Of a stretch of 64,000 nucleotides of DNA, positions 50,894 to 60,067 are shown piece after piece. The DNA is taken from positions 62,001 through 126,000 of the forward strand of contig WRLE01000007.1 of the NCBI GenBank assembly GCA_009777775.1. The letters are read 5' to 3'. The position numbers were made by a program, and so were the translations under genes. The notes under the pieces are model-generated. The model was not told the DNA's origin. It made no database searches and was given only the letters and a program-made list of their open reading frames with translations. Origin of the DNA: Oscillospiraceae bacterium. Its GTDB lineage: Bacteria; Bacillota; Clostridia; Oscillospirales; Oscillospiraceae. Each line of letters starts with the position of its first letter. Within the stretch, counting starts at the first letter, position 1.

Positions 50894-51703
50894 TTATGCT
50901 GTAAAAATACCCTCGCGGAAAGCAGTTGTATACTCGGAACAATAGTCATCGAGACCCATCATAGCTTCTGCTGCAAGAATCACACCACGTAAATCCTTGC
51001 TCAAAGGATCCAGAACTCCACTATTCATACCAGCGCTGATTGCCAGAGCTGCGAATGCTTGGTTTACAAGCCTGCGTACGGGAAGGTTAAATGAAATATT
51101 TGAAATTGCGCCGGAAATGTAAACTGTAGGATAATTTGTTTTGATATATGTCATGACTTCGATGAGCATTGAAATGCCTTCGCCTTCATCGGTTGTACAT
51201 AGCATTTCGATGAGGGGGTCGATGTGTATGCGACTCTCATCTATACCATAACTCTTCGCTTTTTCCATGACTGTTTCGAAAATCTCTATGCGCTTTGCTG
51301 CTGTCTTGGGTATGCCAGTATCATCGCAAAGTAGAGCCATGACTTGCCATTGGCTATATTCGGGTTTTGCAAGCACTGGGAATGCAATGTCGAACTTGCC
51401 GCCTTCTCCGGATACTGAATTGAAAAGACCAGGTCTATTGCAATAGTCCAGAGCATTTATAATGACATTAACATCAGGGGAGTCAACGGATATTGGTAAA
51501 TCTGTAACGCTTTGTACTAAATCTATCATCCATTTGAGGGTTTCCAATTCCCCTTCGTTGACTGAGGCGCAAACATCGATGAAGCTGGAACCGGCATTTG
51601 CCTGTTGCCTTGCTATTCTTTTTATGTATGCTTCATCCCTGGCAGCTATGGCTTTTCCACATGCTGGAATTGATCCATTAAGTTTCTCGGCGATTATTAT
51701 CAT
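50894..51703 (-). CDS. methyltetrahydrofolate:corrinoid methyltransferase (AcsE/MtgA type)
   Basis: The 269-residue TIM-barrel protein belongs to the pterin-binding (DHPS-like) methyltransferases: IIIAEKLNGSIP, SSFIDVCASVNEGELE, LPISVDSPDVNVI, RIHIDPLIEML and ISNISFNLP. It moves a methyl group between methyl-THF and a corrinoid protein, here presumably the next gene. Direction is not determined by sequence. It follows folD by 18 nt in the C1 operon. Confidence 0.9.
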   Translation of the reverse strand: MIIIAEKLNGSIPACGKAIAARDEAYIKRIARQQANAGSSFIDVCASVNEGELETLKWMIDLVQSVTDLPISVDSPDVNVIINALDYCNRPGLFNSVSGEGGKFDIAFPVLAKPEYSQWQVMALLCDDTGIPKTAAKRIEIFETVMEKAKSYGIDESRIHIDPLIEMLCTTDEGEGISMLIEVMTYIKTNYPTVYISGAISNISFNLPVRRLVNQAFAALAISAGMNSGVLDPLSKDLRGVILAAEAMMGLDDYCSEYTTAFREGIFTA

Positions 51704-51721
51704 AGCATGAACGCTCCTTTA

Positions 51722-52573
51722 TTACAATAGTTTTTTTGCCGCCTTGACGACATGGGAGACGAGAACAGAAGTTGTAACTGTTCCAACTCCGCCTGGTACT
51801 GGTGTAATTGCGGCAACTATGGGCTCGGCATCATCATACTTGACATCGCCGACAAGCTTACCTTTTTCATCATCCCAGTTTATTCCAACATCGATGACAA
51901 TTTGACCAGGGCTAAAGTATTCTGCTGTGATTCCTTCTTGTACGCCGGCGGCGACAATTACGATTTCAGCATTTTTAGCAACTGAAGCCATGTCAACGGT
52001 TCTTGTGTGACAAACAGTAACTGTGGCATTTTTACCCATGAGCATAATAGCAGCGGGTTTGCCCACAACTAGGCTACGTCCAATGACAACAGCTCTTTTT
52101 CCCGTGCAATCGATTTCAAAGAAATCTAGTATTTCCATGCAGGCTTGAGCTGTGCATGGCGGAAAACCAATGCCTGTACCCATGAATACGCCAGCAAGGG
52201 AACCTTCAGTGATGCCATCGATATCTTTTTCGGGTTTTAGAGCAGCGCAAATAGCATTTTCGTCGAGGTGCTTTGGAAGCGGGCGGAAAATAAGCACACC
52301 GTGAACGGAATCATCATCATTGAGCGCATATACATTGCTCAGAAGCACATCTTGTGTGACATCCTCTGGAAGAACAACACTCTTTACTTCAACGCCAACG
52401 GTTTTGCAGCGAGACATTGCGCCTCTTTCATATGAGAGGTCATCGTCTCTCTCGCCAACGCGCAGGATAGCCAGTGTGGGAACTATATTCTTTGCAGCGA
52501 GCTCCTCCACATCGGCTTTCATTCTTTCTCCAAGCGCCGCAACAACATCGGCACCTTTAAGTACATCTGCCAT
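51722..52573 (-). CDS. folD: methylenetetrahydrofolate dehydrogenase/methenyl-THF cyclohydrolase
   Basis: The 283-residue FolD-family protein has LSYERGAMSRCKTVGVEV, VHGVLIFRPLPKHLDE, PEKDIDGITEGSLAG, the nucleotide loop VVIGRSLVVGKPAAIML and the C-terminal PVPGGVGTVTTSVL. The usual catalytic Lys (in YxxxK) is replaced by Cys-Lys spacing SYERGAMSRCK, which deserves a look. A separate cyclohydrolase (fchA) is encoded next door, so this protein may act mainly as the dehydrogenase. Confidence 0.93.
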   Translation of the reverse strand: MADVLKGADVVAALGERMKADVEELAAKNIVPTLAILRVGERDDDLSYERGAMSRCKTVGVEVKSVVLPEDVTQDVLLSNVYALNDDDSVHGVLIFRPLPKHLDENAICAALKPEKDIDGITEGSLAGVFMGTGIGFPPCTAQACMEILDFFEIDCTGKRAVVIGRSLVVGKPAAIMLMGKNATVTVCHTRTVDMASVAKNAEIVIVAAGVQEGITAEYFSPGQIVIDVGINWDDEKGKLVGDVKYDDAEPIVAAITPVPGGVGTVTTSVLVSHVVKAAKKLL

Positions 52574-52582
52574 ACATAACTC

Positions 52583-53200
52583 CTATCTCAATTTTGCGAC
52601 AACGGATGCAAAAATCGTATCCGCTAGCGCACAATATTTTTCCAACAAAGCATCTGCTTCTTTTTCAACATTTGCAGCGTATTCTTTGTCAGCCATGGAC
52701 TTTGTGTTGATATATACATTGAGGCTAGCGCCTTGCATGGCTGCTTTGCAGAATATGACTCCGACACCTGCGTCTGAAATAGCCAACGAAGACCCTTTTG
52801 CTGCAAATTCCTCGATTATATCAATGGCTTTCGCACAGGCGCGCATAATATCAATGGGTGTGGATGTAGCAACGCGTAATGCGTCTTCCATTATTTGATC
52901 GCGATTAGGATCGTCCCTGGGAATGCTGTACGCCTTGGAAAGGGGCTCGAAAGCGACTGCATCTTCATCCACAAGACGTAAAAACTCGTCTTGTAGTTCA
53001 TATGAAGCTTTTTGCAGCCGAGCGATGTCTTCTTCCACATCGGCGTATCTCTTTTTCCCTGTGGTTAGGGAACCAACCATATTTCCAAGAGCTGTTCCAA
53101 CAGCACCAACGAGAGCGGAAGCTCCGCCGCCGCCAGGAACAGGATCACTTGATGATAAAACTCTTATGAATTCTACTGCATCAACTTTGATAAAGGACAT
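52583..53200 (-). CDS. fchA: methenyltetrahydrofolate cyclohydrolase (FTCD-C family)
   Basis: The 205-residue helical protein matches the cyclodeaminase/cyclohydrolase family: DPVPGGGGASALVGAVGTAL near the N-terminus, then TTGKKRYADVEEDI and ISDAGVGVIFCKAAMQGA. It interconverts 10-formyl-THF and methenyl-THF. AGGAGGTAT precedes the ATG. Lying between fhs and folD, it completes the formyl-to-methylene branch. Confidence 0.92.
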   Translation of the reverse strand: MSFIKVDAVEFIRVLSSSDPVPGGGGASALVGAVGTALGNMVGSLTTGKKRYADVEEDIARLQKASYELQDEFLRLVDEDAVAFEPLSKAYSIPRDDPNRDQIMEDALRVATSTPIDIMRACAKAIDIIEEFAAKGSSLAISDAGVGVIFCKAAMQGASLNVYINTKSMADKEYAANVEKEADALLEKYCALADTIFASVVAKLR

Positions 53201-53307
53201 AAATCGATACCTCCTGTTTTTTCATTGTGCGAAGCGGAGTCGGTATATAACCGTTTGGGGAAGCATATAGCCGACTCCACATTGCATTTCGGAAAGATAC
53301 CGGCGGC

Positions 53308-55068
53308 TTAGAACAATCCTGATACCGCTCCGGTTTCAGTATCGACATCTATGCGACGATATGCTGGGTCTGAGCCTGTGCCAGGCATCATGCTGATGGT
53401 ACCTGCCATCGGGCAAAGGAATTTAGCTCCACCATAGACGAGGATGTCTCGAATTGGAAGTCTCCACCCAGTCGGTACGCCTTTGAGGGTTGGGTCGTAG
53501 GTGAGAGATAGGTGAGTCTTAACCATCATGGTGCTGAAATCAGCGAAATATGGGTCATTCTCAAAGCGCTCCGCTTTTTCAGTTGCCAGAGGTGACCAAT
53601 CGACGCCATCGGCTCCATAGACTTCTTTAGCAATGAGCTCTACGCGCTCGCGCAAAGGCATTGAGAGGTCATAGAGATAGTTGATTTCGCCTTCTTCTTC
53701 GCAGGCTTCAACAACGAGTTCTGCCAATTCTTTGGCGCCTTCGCCGCCGTACATCCAATGCTCGGACATGGCGCAGCGAACGCCTTTTTCTGCACAGAGA
53801 CGTCTGATGAGGGCAATTTCCTCGTCTGTGTCAGTGGCGAATTTGTTGATGCAGACAACGGGTTTGATGCCTGATTTGAGGATTGTATTGACATGGTGGA
53901 AGAGGTTACCGGTTCCTTTTTCAAGAAGGTCAAGGTTTTGTTCCACATATTCACTTGGAAGCGGGCGTCCTGCGACAACTGCTGGTCCACCACCGTGCAT
54001 CTTGAGAGCGCGGATTGTGGCAACCAAAACAGAAACATGCGGCTTGAGACCGGACAAGCGAGCTTTAACATTCCAAAACTTCTCGAATCCGATATCTGCC
54101 GCAAAGCCAGATTCCGTAACATGATAATCAAATAGTTTAAGTGCGAGGCGATCGCCGATGATGGATGATTGACCGATTGCGATATTGGCAAATGGACCTG
54201 CATGGACAAGGCAGGGTTGATGCTCAACAGTGTAGCAAAGGGTCGGGTTGATTGTGTTGCGCATCCACGCGGTCATTGCGCCATCGACTTCAAGATCGGC
54301 GGTTGTGACAGGATCACCGCTCTTGTTATAGGCAACGATAATATTACCAATACGATCGCGGAGGTCTTTAAGGTCTGTGGCAACAGAAAGAATGGCCATC
54401 AGCTCACTACCAACAGCGATACCGAATTTGGAATCCATTTCAAAACCTTCTGTTTTGCCTTCGCCTCTGCCTATGCGGATATTGCGCAAGCCTTGGGCGC
54501 AAAAGTCGAGAACCCATCCCATTTCAACGCGCTCAGGATCGATGTCAAGACGTTTGAGACCGATTTTTTCAAGTTGCTTGTCGCTGTAGTTGCGCTCATG
54601 CTGCATGCGGGCGTTCAGCGCGACCATTGCTAGATTGTGTGCATTCATGATATCGTTGATATCACCGGTAAGACCGAGGGAGAATTCGGTCATGGGAATA
54701 AGTAGTGCGTTTCCGCCGCCAGCCGCAGTACCCTTAACATTCATTGTGGGACCGCCGGAAGGTTGACGCAAAACTCCACCAACATTAAGGCCTAACTTGC
54801 CGAGGCCTTGAATCAAGCCAAGGGAAGTTGTGGACTTGCCTTCCCCAAGGGGAGTTGGCGTAATAGCTGTGACTTCGATGAATTTGCCATCGGGTTTATC
54901 TTTCAGGCGATTCATGATTTTGATGAAATCAAGTTTCGGTGTTTTGCCAAAGGGGATAATTTCGTCTGGCAAAAGTCCCATTTTCTCCCGGAACTCTTCT
55001 ACGCTGGGGAGTGTTCTTTCTGCATCCTCAGCAATTTCCCAGTCTTTAAATTTGGTCGGGTCTAGCAT
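53308..55068 (-). CDS. fhs: formate-tetrahydrofolate ligase
   Basis: The 586-residue enzyme joins formate to THF with ATP. It shows [20 protein letters not shown] (ATP site), [46 protein letters not shown] and the C-terminal [28 protein letters not shown] 9 nt upstream fixes the start at 55068, since longer in-frame extensions have no homology. It leads the C1 operon and is a hallmark of acetogens and other purine- or glycine-fermenting anaerobes. Confidence 0.97.
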   Translation of the reverse strand: MLDPTKFKDWEIAEDAERTLPSVEEFREKMGLLPDEIIPFGKTPKLDFIKIMNRLKDKPDGKFIEVTAITPTPLGEGKSTTSLGLIQGLGKLGLNVGGVLRQPSGGPTMNVKGTAAGGGNALLIPMTEFSLGLTGDINDIMNAHNLAMVALNARMQHERNYSDKQLEKIGLKRLDIDPERVEMGWVLDFCAQGLRNIRIGRGEGKTEGFEMDSKFGIAVGSELMAILSVATDLKDLRDRIGNIIVAYNKSGDPVTTADLEVDGAMTAWMRNTINPTLCYTVEHQPCLVHAGPFANIAIGQSSIIGDRLALKLFDYHVTESGFAADIGFEKFWNVKARLSGLKPHVSVLVATIRALKMHGGGPAVVAGRPLPSEYVEQNLDLLEKGTGNLFHHVNTILKSGIKPVVCINKFATDTDEEIALIRRLCAEKGVRCAMSEHWMYGGEGAKELAELVVEACEEEGEINYLYDLSMPLRERVELIAKEVYGADGVDWSPLATEKAERFENDPYFADFSTMMVKTHLSLTYDPTLKGVPTGWRLPIRDILVYGGAKFLCPMAGTISMMPGTGSDPAYRRIDVDTETGAVSGLF

Positions 55069-55130
55069 TAATAGTAGCCTCCTTGATATGTTTTGATATG
55101 TTTTGTATTCCTGTGGTTTTAGATGCCACG

Positions 55131-55159
55131 ATTTTAACACCTGAAAACGATTAAGTAAA
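55131..55159 (-). promoter_or_regulatory. promoter of the fhs operon
   Basis: On the minus strand TTTACT (55154-55159) and TAAAAT (55131-55136) are 17 nt apart, about 60 nt before the fhs ATG. Confidence 0.6.
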
Positions 55160-55340
55160 CAGGAATTTTCACGAAAATTAGATTTTTCCACATGATTCAA
55201 ACAAATAGCCAAAAACGCAGCATTAAATTACAAAATGTGGAAATTGGTAATATTGTATTTATTATTGGTAATTTTTTTATCGCAATCCACTCACAAACAA
55301 CTCGCAGCAAGTTCGCAGACCAATAAAAAAACTATGGTGC

Positions 55341-56657
55341 TTATCCAACGCAAAGGGTGTTACCGGTTACGACTTCGCTATTTATACCATTTACTCTATT
55401 ATATGCATCCCTAAGGCTTGGTGATAAATAGAGCGAACCGAATGTGCATACAACACCATCAATTCCTGCTAGTTGCACAGAATGGTTTATTGCTTCATCA
55501 AAACTATTGGCAACGAGAACAGGTACCGTATAAGCAGATAGCTTTTCTGCCAGGGTTTTCGCTTCCATCGCCCGCCCCTCATAATCGGGTGTGCAAGCGA
55601 CAAAGGCTTTTGTAATAGGAGCGATATAGGAAATCATAGCATCCACATCTTTGTCTGCCATTACCCCCATCAATATAACGATTTTTTTATCGGGGAAGAT
55701 TTTTATAAGGCTTTCTGCAGTTACTTCAGCAGCTTCCGGATTATGGGAACCATCGAGAATGAACACTGGATTATGACCAAGGACTTCCATACGCCCAGGC
55801 CAATAAACTCCTGCTAAACCTGATTTTATATCATCATCGCTAATGTTATAGCCTTTTTCTCGCAATACTTCTAAAGCCGTAATAACAACAGTGGCATTAT
55901 TTATTTGATATGTACCGGTAAGAGCAACTGTAATCTCTCCATATGGCTCGAAATCAAATTTGTTTCCCTCCAACAAAACTTGCACATTTGTAATGCGAGA
56001 ATAATCTGCTTTGTGTAATTTCGCATTTTTTTCCACACAAACTTCCTCGAAAACCGCTTCCACCTCATCGGTTCCGCCATATATAACCACATCGCCGCCT
56101 TTTATTATCCCAGCTTTGGCTGATGCAATGTCCGCCAATGTGGGACCCAGCTCCTCCACATGGTCATATCCGATGGTGGTGATAACAGCCACCTCTGGTA
56201 GGTCTATTATATTGGTGGCATCCAGTTCTCCACCCATACCAACCTCCAGCACCACAATGTCACACTCACGTCTGGCAAAAAACATAAATCCCAAAGCGGT
56301 TGTTATTTCATATACAGTTGGCGGTTCTTCCATTGCATCTGCATATACTCGAAGCTCCTCAGTATATGCGATTAATTCCTCGTCTGTTATATATTCACCA
56401 TTACATTGCATACGTTCGTTATAGCGAATGACATAAGGTGAAATAAACAAACCCGTTTTATAACCAGCTTTTTTTAATACAGAAGCTAGACAGGCACTTG
56501 TGGAGCCCTTCCCATTTGTTCCGGCGACGTGAACATACTTCGTCTTCAAATGGGGGTCTCCCACAGCAGCTAAAAGCTCGCGAATCCTGTCAAGACCTGG
56601 CTTTCTTTCTCTCCATTGAACTTTAGTTATGTATTCTAGGGTTTCTTCTATAGTCAT
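55341..56657 (-). CDS. folC: folylpolyglutamate synthase/dihydrofolate synthase
   Basis: The 438-residue Mur-ligase-type enzyme adds glutamate to (dihydro)pteroate and folates. It has VHVAGTNGKGSTSACLASVL (P-loop), GLFISPYVIRYNERMQ, VLEVGMGGELDATN and VFILDGSHNPEAAE. GGAGG 8 nt before ATG 56657 decides the start. It is the last gene of the folate synthesis operon, which fits the neighbouring folate-dependent C1 genes. Confidence 0.95.
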   Translation of the reverse strand: MTIEETLEYITKVQWRERKPGLDRIRELLAAVGDPHLKTKYVHVAGTNGKGSTSACLASVLKKAGYKTGLFISPYVIRYNERMQCNGEYITDEELIAYTEELRVYADAMEEPPTVYEITTALGFMFFARRECDIVVLEVGMGGELDATNIIDLPEVAVITTIGYDHVEELGPTLADIASAKAGIIKGGDVVIYGGTDEVEAVFEEVCVEKNAKLHKADYSRITNVQVLLEGNKFDFEPYGEITVALTGTYQINNATVVITALEVLREKGYNISDDDIKSGLAGVYWPGRMEVLGHNPVFILDGSHNPEAAEVTAESLIKIFPDKKIVILMGVMADKDVDAMISYIAPITKAFVACTPDYEGRAMEAKTLAEKLSAYTVPVLVANSFDEAINHSVQLAGIDGVVCTFGSLYLSPSLRDAYNRVNGINSEVVTGNTLCVG

Positions 56658-56698
56658 CGTAATTACCTCCAAGTAGTATTCGTATCCCACGATATGAC

Positions 56699-57547
56699 TT
56701 ATGATTCGTTGTTATTGTTGTTGCCAAGCTCTTCTTTATTCAGTTCATCGAGAAGCTCGCTAACGGTTTTAGATAGCAAAGGATGCATAAAGTTTGGTGA
56801 TAATTTCACAAGGGGCTCTAATACAAATCCTCTCATATGCGCCTGTGCATGGGGAATCCTTAAATTATCTTCAGACAAAACAATATCATCATAAAAGATG
56901 ATATCAAGATCCAGGGTTCGAGGACCCCAGCGCACCGTTCGCACTCTATCGGCTTTGTTTTCTATCTCCTGGACAAGCTCCAACAATTCATATGGAGATA
57001 AAAGGGTCTCCATAATTAAAACTGCATTTAAAAAGTCATCCTGTTCTACATCTCCATATGGCTCTGTATTTATAAATTCCGAAACCTTCATAACACGACA
57101 ATGGGGAGTTTTATTTAGCTCATCGATTGCAAATCCCAGATAAGCTTCCCTGTCACCCATATTGGACCCAAGGGCAATGTATGCGATGTGCTTTTTACGT
57201 AGAATTTCTACAGAAACTGTTTCAAGATGCGCAGCCACAGGTGCCCAAGGTTTCTTCACCTCAACCCATACCTGCTTTAACATTTCATTTTCTTCCAGAA
57301 GCCCATCGGCAATACTTTGAGCTACCGTTTCTATCAGCTTATATACATTGTTTTCCACAATTTCTTTAATGCTCGTAATTATTTGTCCATAATCAAGGGA
57401 TTTTTCCAATTCATCTTTTAATCCAGCACTGCGCAAGTCAGTATATAAAGTACAGGAAATGATAAATTTTTGTCCCAAGACATTTTCCTCGGAATATACT
57501 CCATGTTTAGCAAAAATTTCCAAGTTTTTAATGTTGATTTTATCCAT
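56699..57547 (-). CDS. folKB: bifunctional dihydroneopterin aldolase/HPPK
   Basis: The 282-residue protein fuses FolB (residues about 1-117: IKNLEIFAKHGVYSEENVLGQ, LDYGQIITSIKEIVE, VEVKKPWAP) to FolK (about 120-275: AYIALGSNMGDREAYLGFAI, RWGPRTLDLDIIFYDD, IPHAQAHMRGFVLEPL). It cleaves dihydroneopterin and pyrophosphorylates the resulting hydroxymethyl-pterin. It lies between folP and folC. AGGTGA precedes the ATG. Confidence 0.95.
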   Translation of the reverse strand: MDKINIKNLEIFAKHGVYSEENVLGQKFIISCTLYTDLRSAGLKDELEKSLDYGQIITSIKEIVENNVYKLIETVAQSIADGLLEENEMLKQVWVEVKKPWAPVAAHLETVSVEILRKKHIAYIALGSNMGDREAYLGFAIDELNKTPHCRVMKVSEFINTEPYGDVEQDDFLNAVLIMETLLSPYELLELVQEIENKADRVRTVRWGPRTLDLDIIFYDDIVLSEDNLRIPHAQAHMRGFVLEPLVKLSPNFMHPLLSKTVSELLDELNKEELGNNNNNES

Positions 57548-57567
57548 AAACTTCACCTAATACTATA

Positions 57568-58374
57568 CTAGCTATATATAATAGCTTCCGTCATCATTAT
57601 AACCCGCTTAGACTCTCTCACATCATGCACACGAACAAAGGTACAACCCCGCATAACTGCTATAACCGTTGTTGCCAAAGTACCTTCAAGTCGATCCGAA
57701 ACATGGGAATCCAACACTTTCCCGATGACGCTTTTTCGAGAAGCACCCAAAAGCACCGGGTATCCAAGTTTTTTTATCATATCGAGCTTATTTATAGCCA
57801 TAAGGTTCATTTCATGGCTGAAGGCAAAGCCGACACCCGGGTCTAAAATAATTTTGTCTTTGGCTATATTCGCATGAAGCGCAATCTGGACAGACTCCTT
57901 TAAATCATCGAGTAAATCAGGTATAAAATCCCTATAGTCTATTTCAACTCTATTTTGCATCAAGCAGCAGGCAACCCCGCTCTTTGCTATTAGTGGTGCC
58001 ATCCTTGGGTCTCGTTTCAATCCCCATATATCGTTTATCATGTCAGCACCCGCACTAAGCGCTGCTTCTGCTACCCTGCTTTTGTATGTATCTATGGAAA
58101 TAGGAATGTTAAATCTCTCTTTAACCGCTTCGATTATAGGCACTACCCTCTCGATTTCCTCGGCTTCTGAAATAGATCGATAACCAGGTCTGGTTGACTC
58201 TCCGCCAATATCGATTATATCGGCACCTTCGCTCACCATTTTGTCCACATGACTTAGTGCATCATCAATTTCCATCCATTTACCCCCATCTGAAAAGGAG
58301 TCAGGTGTCAAATTTAAAATCCCCATTATATAACACTTGTCTTTGGTGGAAAACTCACGATTACCAATAATCAT
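57568..58374 (-). CDS. folP: dihydropteroate synthase
   Basis: The 268-residue enzyme condenses hydroxymethyl-dihydropterin pyrophosphate with p-aminobenzoate and is the sulfonamide target. Motifs are GILNLTPDSFSDGG, IIDIGGESTRPG, ISIDTYKSRVAEAAL, INDIWGL, ILDPGVGFAFSHEMN and GASRKSVIG. GGAGA 9 nt upstream supports ATG 58374 over a TTG 9 nt earlier. It sits in the folE-HD-folP-folKB-folC operon. Confidence 0.96.
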   Translation of the reverse strand: MIIGNREFSTKDKCYIMGILNLTPDSFSDGGKWMEIDDALSHVDKMVSEGADIIDIGGESTRPGYRSISEAEEIERVVPIIEAVKERFNIPISIDTYKSRVAEAALSAGADMINDIWGLKRDPRMAPLIAKSGVACCLMQNRVEIDYRDFIPDLLDDLKESVQIALHANIAKDKIILDPGVGFAFSHEMNLMAINKLDMIKKLGYPVLLGASRKSVIGKVLDSHVSDRLEGTLATTVIAVMRGCTFVRVHDVRESKRVIMMTEAIIYS

Positions 58375-58398
58375 ACAAATCAATCTCCAGATGAACCC

Positions 58399-58971
58399 CT
58401 AATACCTTAGAGTTTCGTTTTTAACTTCCCAATTGCATTTCTCTTTCGCAGAGCAAACAAAGCATAGTCGAGAGAGCTTGTCTGCACGATAGAGTAATGG
58501 GGCAAGATTAAAACTTTCGCTTTCATATTCCCTGTGGGTTAATATCAATTCAAGTATTTCTTTTATTTCGGAGTCATTAAATCCACATTCGGGCAATATC
58601 AGTTCCGCAATCCTTGCACTTTCCTCTTCATGGGGGGTTCCGTCGTCATATTGCTTCCATCGTCCTGTATCATGGAGCAAGGCTGCTGCATATATGATTT
58701 CTTTATTATCTCTGTTTTCATCGTCAAAATCATCGTTTGTATCAGTAAAATCAATATTTGAAGTAGATTGAATTTCGGATTGCTCTTTTAACAAACCATG
58801 ATTCTTTGTATCGTATAGCTCGCCATAAAATAATATATTTGCAATTCTAGCTACGGCAAGAAAATGCTCCAAATCATGTTTGCAAAATTCTCTATCCCTC
58901 TCAGCTATTTCAATGTGTCTAAGGGAGTCAGTAAACAGTGGATGGGATAATATAGCATTGATGCGATCCAT
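58399..58971 (-). CDS. HD-domain metal-dependent phosphohydrolase in the folate operon
   Basis: The 190-residue protein is a compact HD-domain hydrolase: CKHDLEHFLAVARIA supplies an early His, AALLHDTGRWKQYDDG is the HD pair, and LTHREY and YRADKLSR supply later ligands. An acidic insert (TDTNDDFDDENRDNKE) separates the motifs. It starts 2 nt after the folE stop codon and precedes folP. The pathway step between FolE and FolB, removal of phosphates from dihydroneopterin triphosphate, has no other candidate here, so this protein may do it. Function inferred from position only. Confidence 0.8.
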   Translation of the reverse strand: MDRINAILSHPLFTDSLRHIEIAERDREFCKHDLEHFLAVARIANILFYGELYDTKNHGLLKEQSEIQSTSNIDFTDTNDDFDDENRDNKEIIYAAALLHDTGRWKQYDDGTPHEEESARIAELILPECGFNDSEIKEILELILTHREYESESFNLAPLLYRADKLSRLCFVCSAKEKCNWEVKNETLRY

Positions 58972-58972
58972 C

Positions 58973-59527
58973 TTACTTTATTGCCTCAAAAAAGAGTCTC
59001 TGTCGCTGGAAATCATCTTTATATAGCCCCCTGGTGGCTGTGGTTATTGTTTTAACTCCAGGTTTTTGAACTCCTCGCATGGTCATACAAGTGTGTTCCG
59101 CTTCTATAACAACCATTACGCCCTTCGGCTTGAGAAGCCTCTCGATGGCATCGGCAATTTGTCCATTCATTTGTTCTTGGATTTGTGGTCTGCGAGCGAA
59201 AACCTCAACAGTTCGTGGAAGCTTGCTTAATCCAGCTACTTTTCCATCAGGAATATAGGCAATATGAACTTTGCCAAAAAATGGCAACAAATGATGTTCA
59301 CAGGTGGAATAGAAAACGATGTCTTTTTCAATAACAAGCTCGCTGTCTGGAGCTGTGAATTGCTTCGACAGATGGACATCCGGCTCTTCGTCCAGTCCAC
59401 CAAATATCTCCATGCACATTTTCGCCACCCTTTCAGGTGTCTCAAGCAAACCCTCTCGCTCGGGGTTCTCTCCGATTCCTTCAATGAACATTCTGACTGC
59501 AGCCATTACTTTATCTTTATCTACCAT
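58973..59527 (-). CDS. folE: GTP cyclohydrolase I
   Basis: FolE converts GTP to dihydroneopterin triphosphate, the first folate step. The 184-residue protein has [43 protein letters not shown] (zinc Cys and His), [20 protein letters not shown] and [16 protein letters not shown] (second zinc Cys). AAAGGA 8 nt upstream supports ATG 59527. It leads the operon behind a structured leader. Confidence 0.97.
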   Translation of the reverse strand: MVDKDKVMAAVRMFIEGIGENPEREGLLETPERVAKMCMEIFGGLDEEPDVHLSKQFTAPDSELVIEKDIVFYSTCEHHLLPFFGKVHIAYIPDGKVAGLSKLPRTVEVFARRPQIQEQMNGQIADAIERLLKPKGVMVVIEAEHTCMTMRGVQKPGVKTITTATRGLYKDDFQRQRLFFEAIK

Positions 59528-59624
59528 TTCACTTGTCCTTTCAAGCTCAAATAAAAACTCATATTGCGTCAGCGAAATATGCACCAATCAGTAAAAGCTG
59601 AAAGATTTTCACTCGCAATATGAG

Positions 59625-59785
59625 ATTGTGGGCAGCTGGTGTTGCACAATGTCATTTTCACCAGTAACGCAGAAAAGCTGCCTCGCTCATGCAACGGGTG
59701 CGGGGTCATATCGCAAGTCCGACTGCCACTTTGATTTATCACAGTGACGCCAGCTTTTCGTTTCCCGGCAACTCCCCATCCGGAG
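59625..59785 (-). ncRNA. structured leader RNA upstream of folE, class not identified
   Basis: Three stems can be drawn in the minus-strand transcript. One is a compound stem of GGCAG/CTGCC (59631-59635 with 59678-59682) stacked on CTGGTG/CACCAG (59636-59641 with 59659-59664). The second is a hairpin at 59725-59748 with GTCACT/AGTGGC and TGAT/ATCA. The third is GCCGG/CTGGC (59769-59765 with 59753-59749). In the last two, one pair is G-U in minus-strand RNA but would be an A-C mismatch in plus-strand RNA, so the minus strand is the likely RNA. It lies between a promoter and folE and may be a riboswitch. I could not match it to the THF, ZTP or cobalamin classes. Confidence 0.55.
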
Positions 59786-59861
59786 AACACTTTACGTATG
59801 AATCCCTATTTTGCACATTTTCGTTTATCGGTATTTGCTCTTTGCTGAGTATCAATTACAT

Positions 59862-59889
59862 ATAATAACACAAAAATCTACAATAGCAA
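59862..59889 (-). promoter_or_regulatory. promoter of the folE operon
   Basis: On the minus strand TTGCTA (59884-59889) and TATTAT (59862-59867) are 16 nt apart. This gives a leader of about 330 nt that contains the structured RNA. Confidence 0.55.
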
Positions 59890-59935
59890 GCATTAGTTTT
59901 TTCTGCTTAATATTTGCTAATTTTTTCAAAGAAAG

Positions 59936-59964
59936 TAGACATTTGAGTAAAATGCGTGTATGAT
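59936..59964 (+). promoter_or_regulatory. promoter of the aminotransferase at 60068
   Basis: TAGACA (59936-59941) and TATGAT (59959-59964) are 17 nt apart, about 100 nt before the ATG. It is divergent from the folE promoter. Confidence 0.6.
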
Positions 59965-60067
59965 ACATCTTTGATGGGAGTTCATAGTAAACTACCAACG
60001 AGAATTTGTCAACACTTGCGAAATAATATGTAACTCGAAACTATTTGAAAGGTGAGAGCGAGACAAG

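Noticed and set aside
59569-59790. A 73-codon open frame on the minus strand across the folE leader
   Set aside because: It has no clear ribosome-binding site and spans the RNA stems. The wobble-supported pairing argues for structure and not coding. The frame runs into the folE start region out of register with the real gene.
59590-59860. THF, ZTP or cobalamin riboswitch ahead of folE
   Set aside because: Some words such as GGGAA and CACTGTGA recall the cobalamin aptamer, but the B12 box and the order of elements do not match. The THF and ZTP signature sequences were not found. It is kept as an unclassified structured leader.
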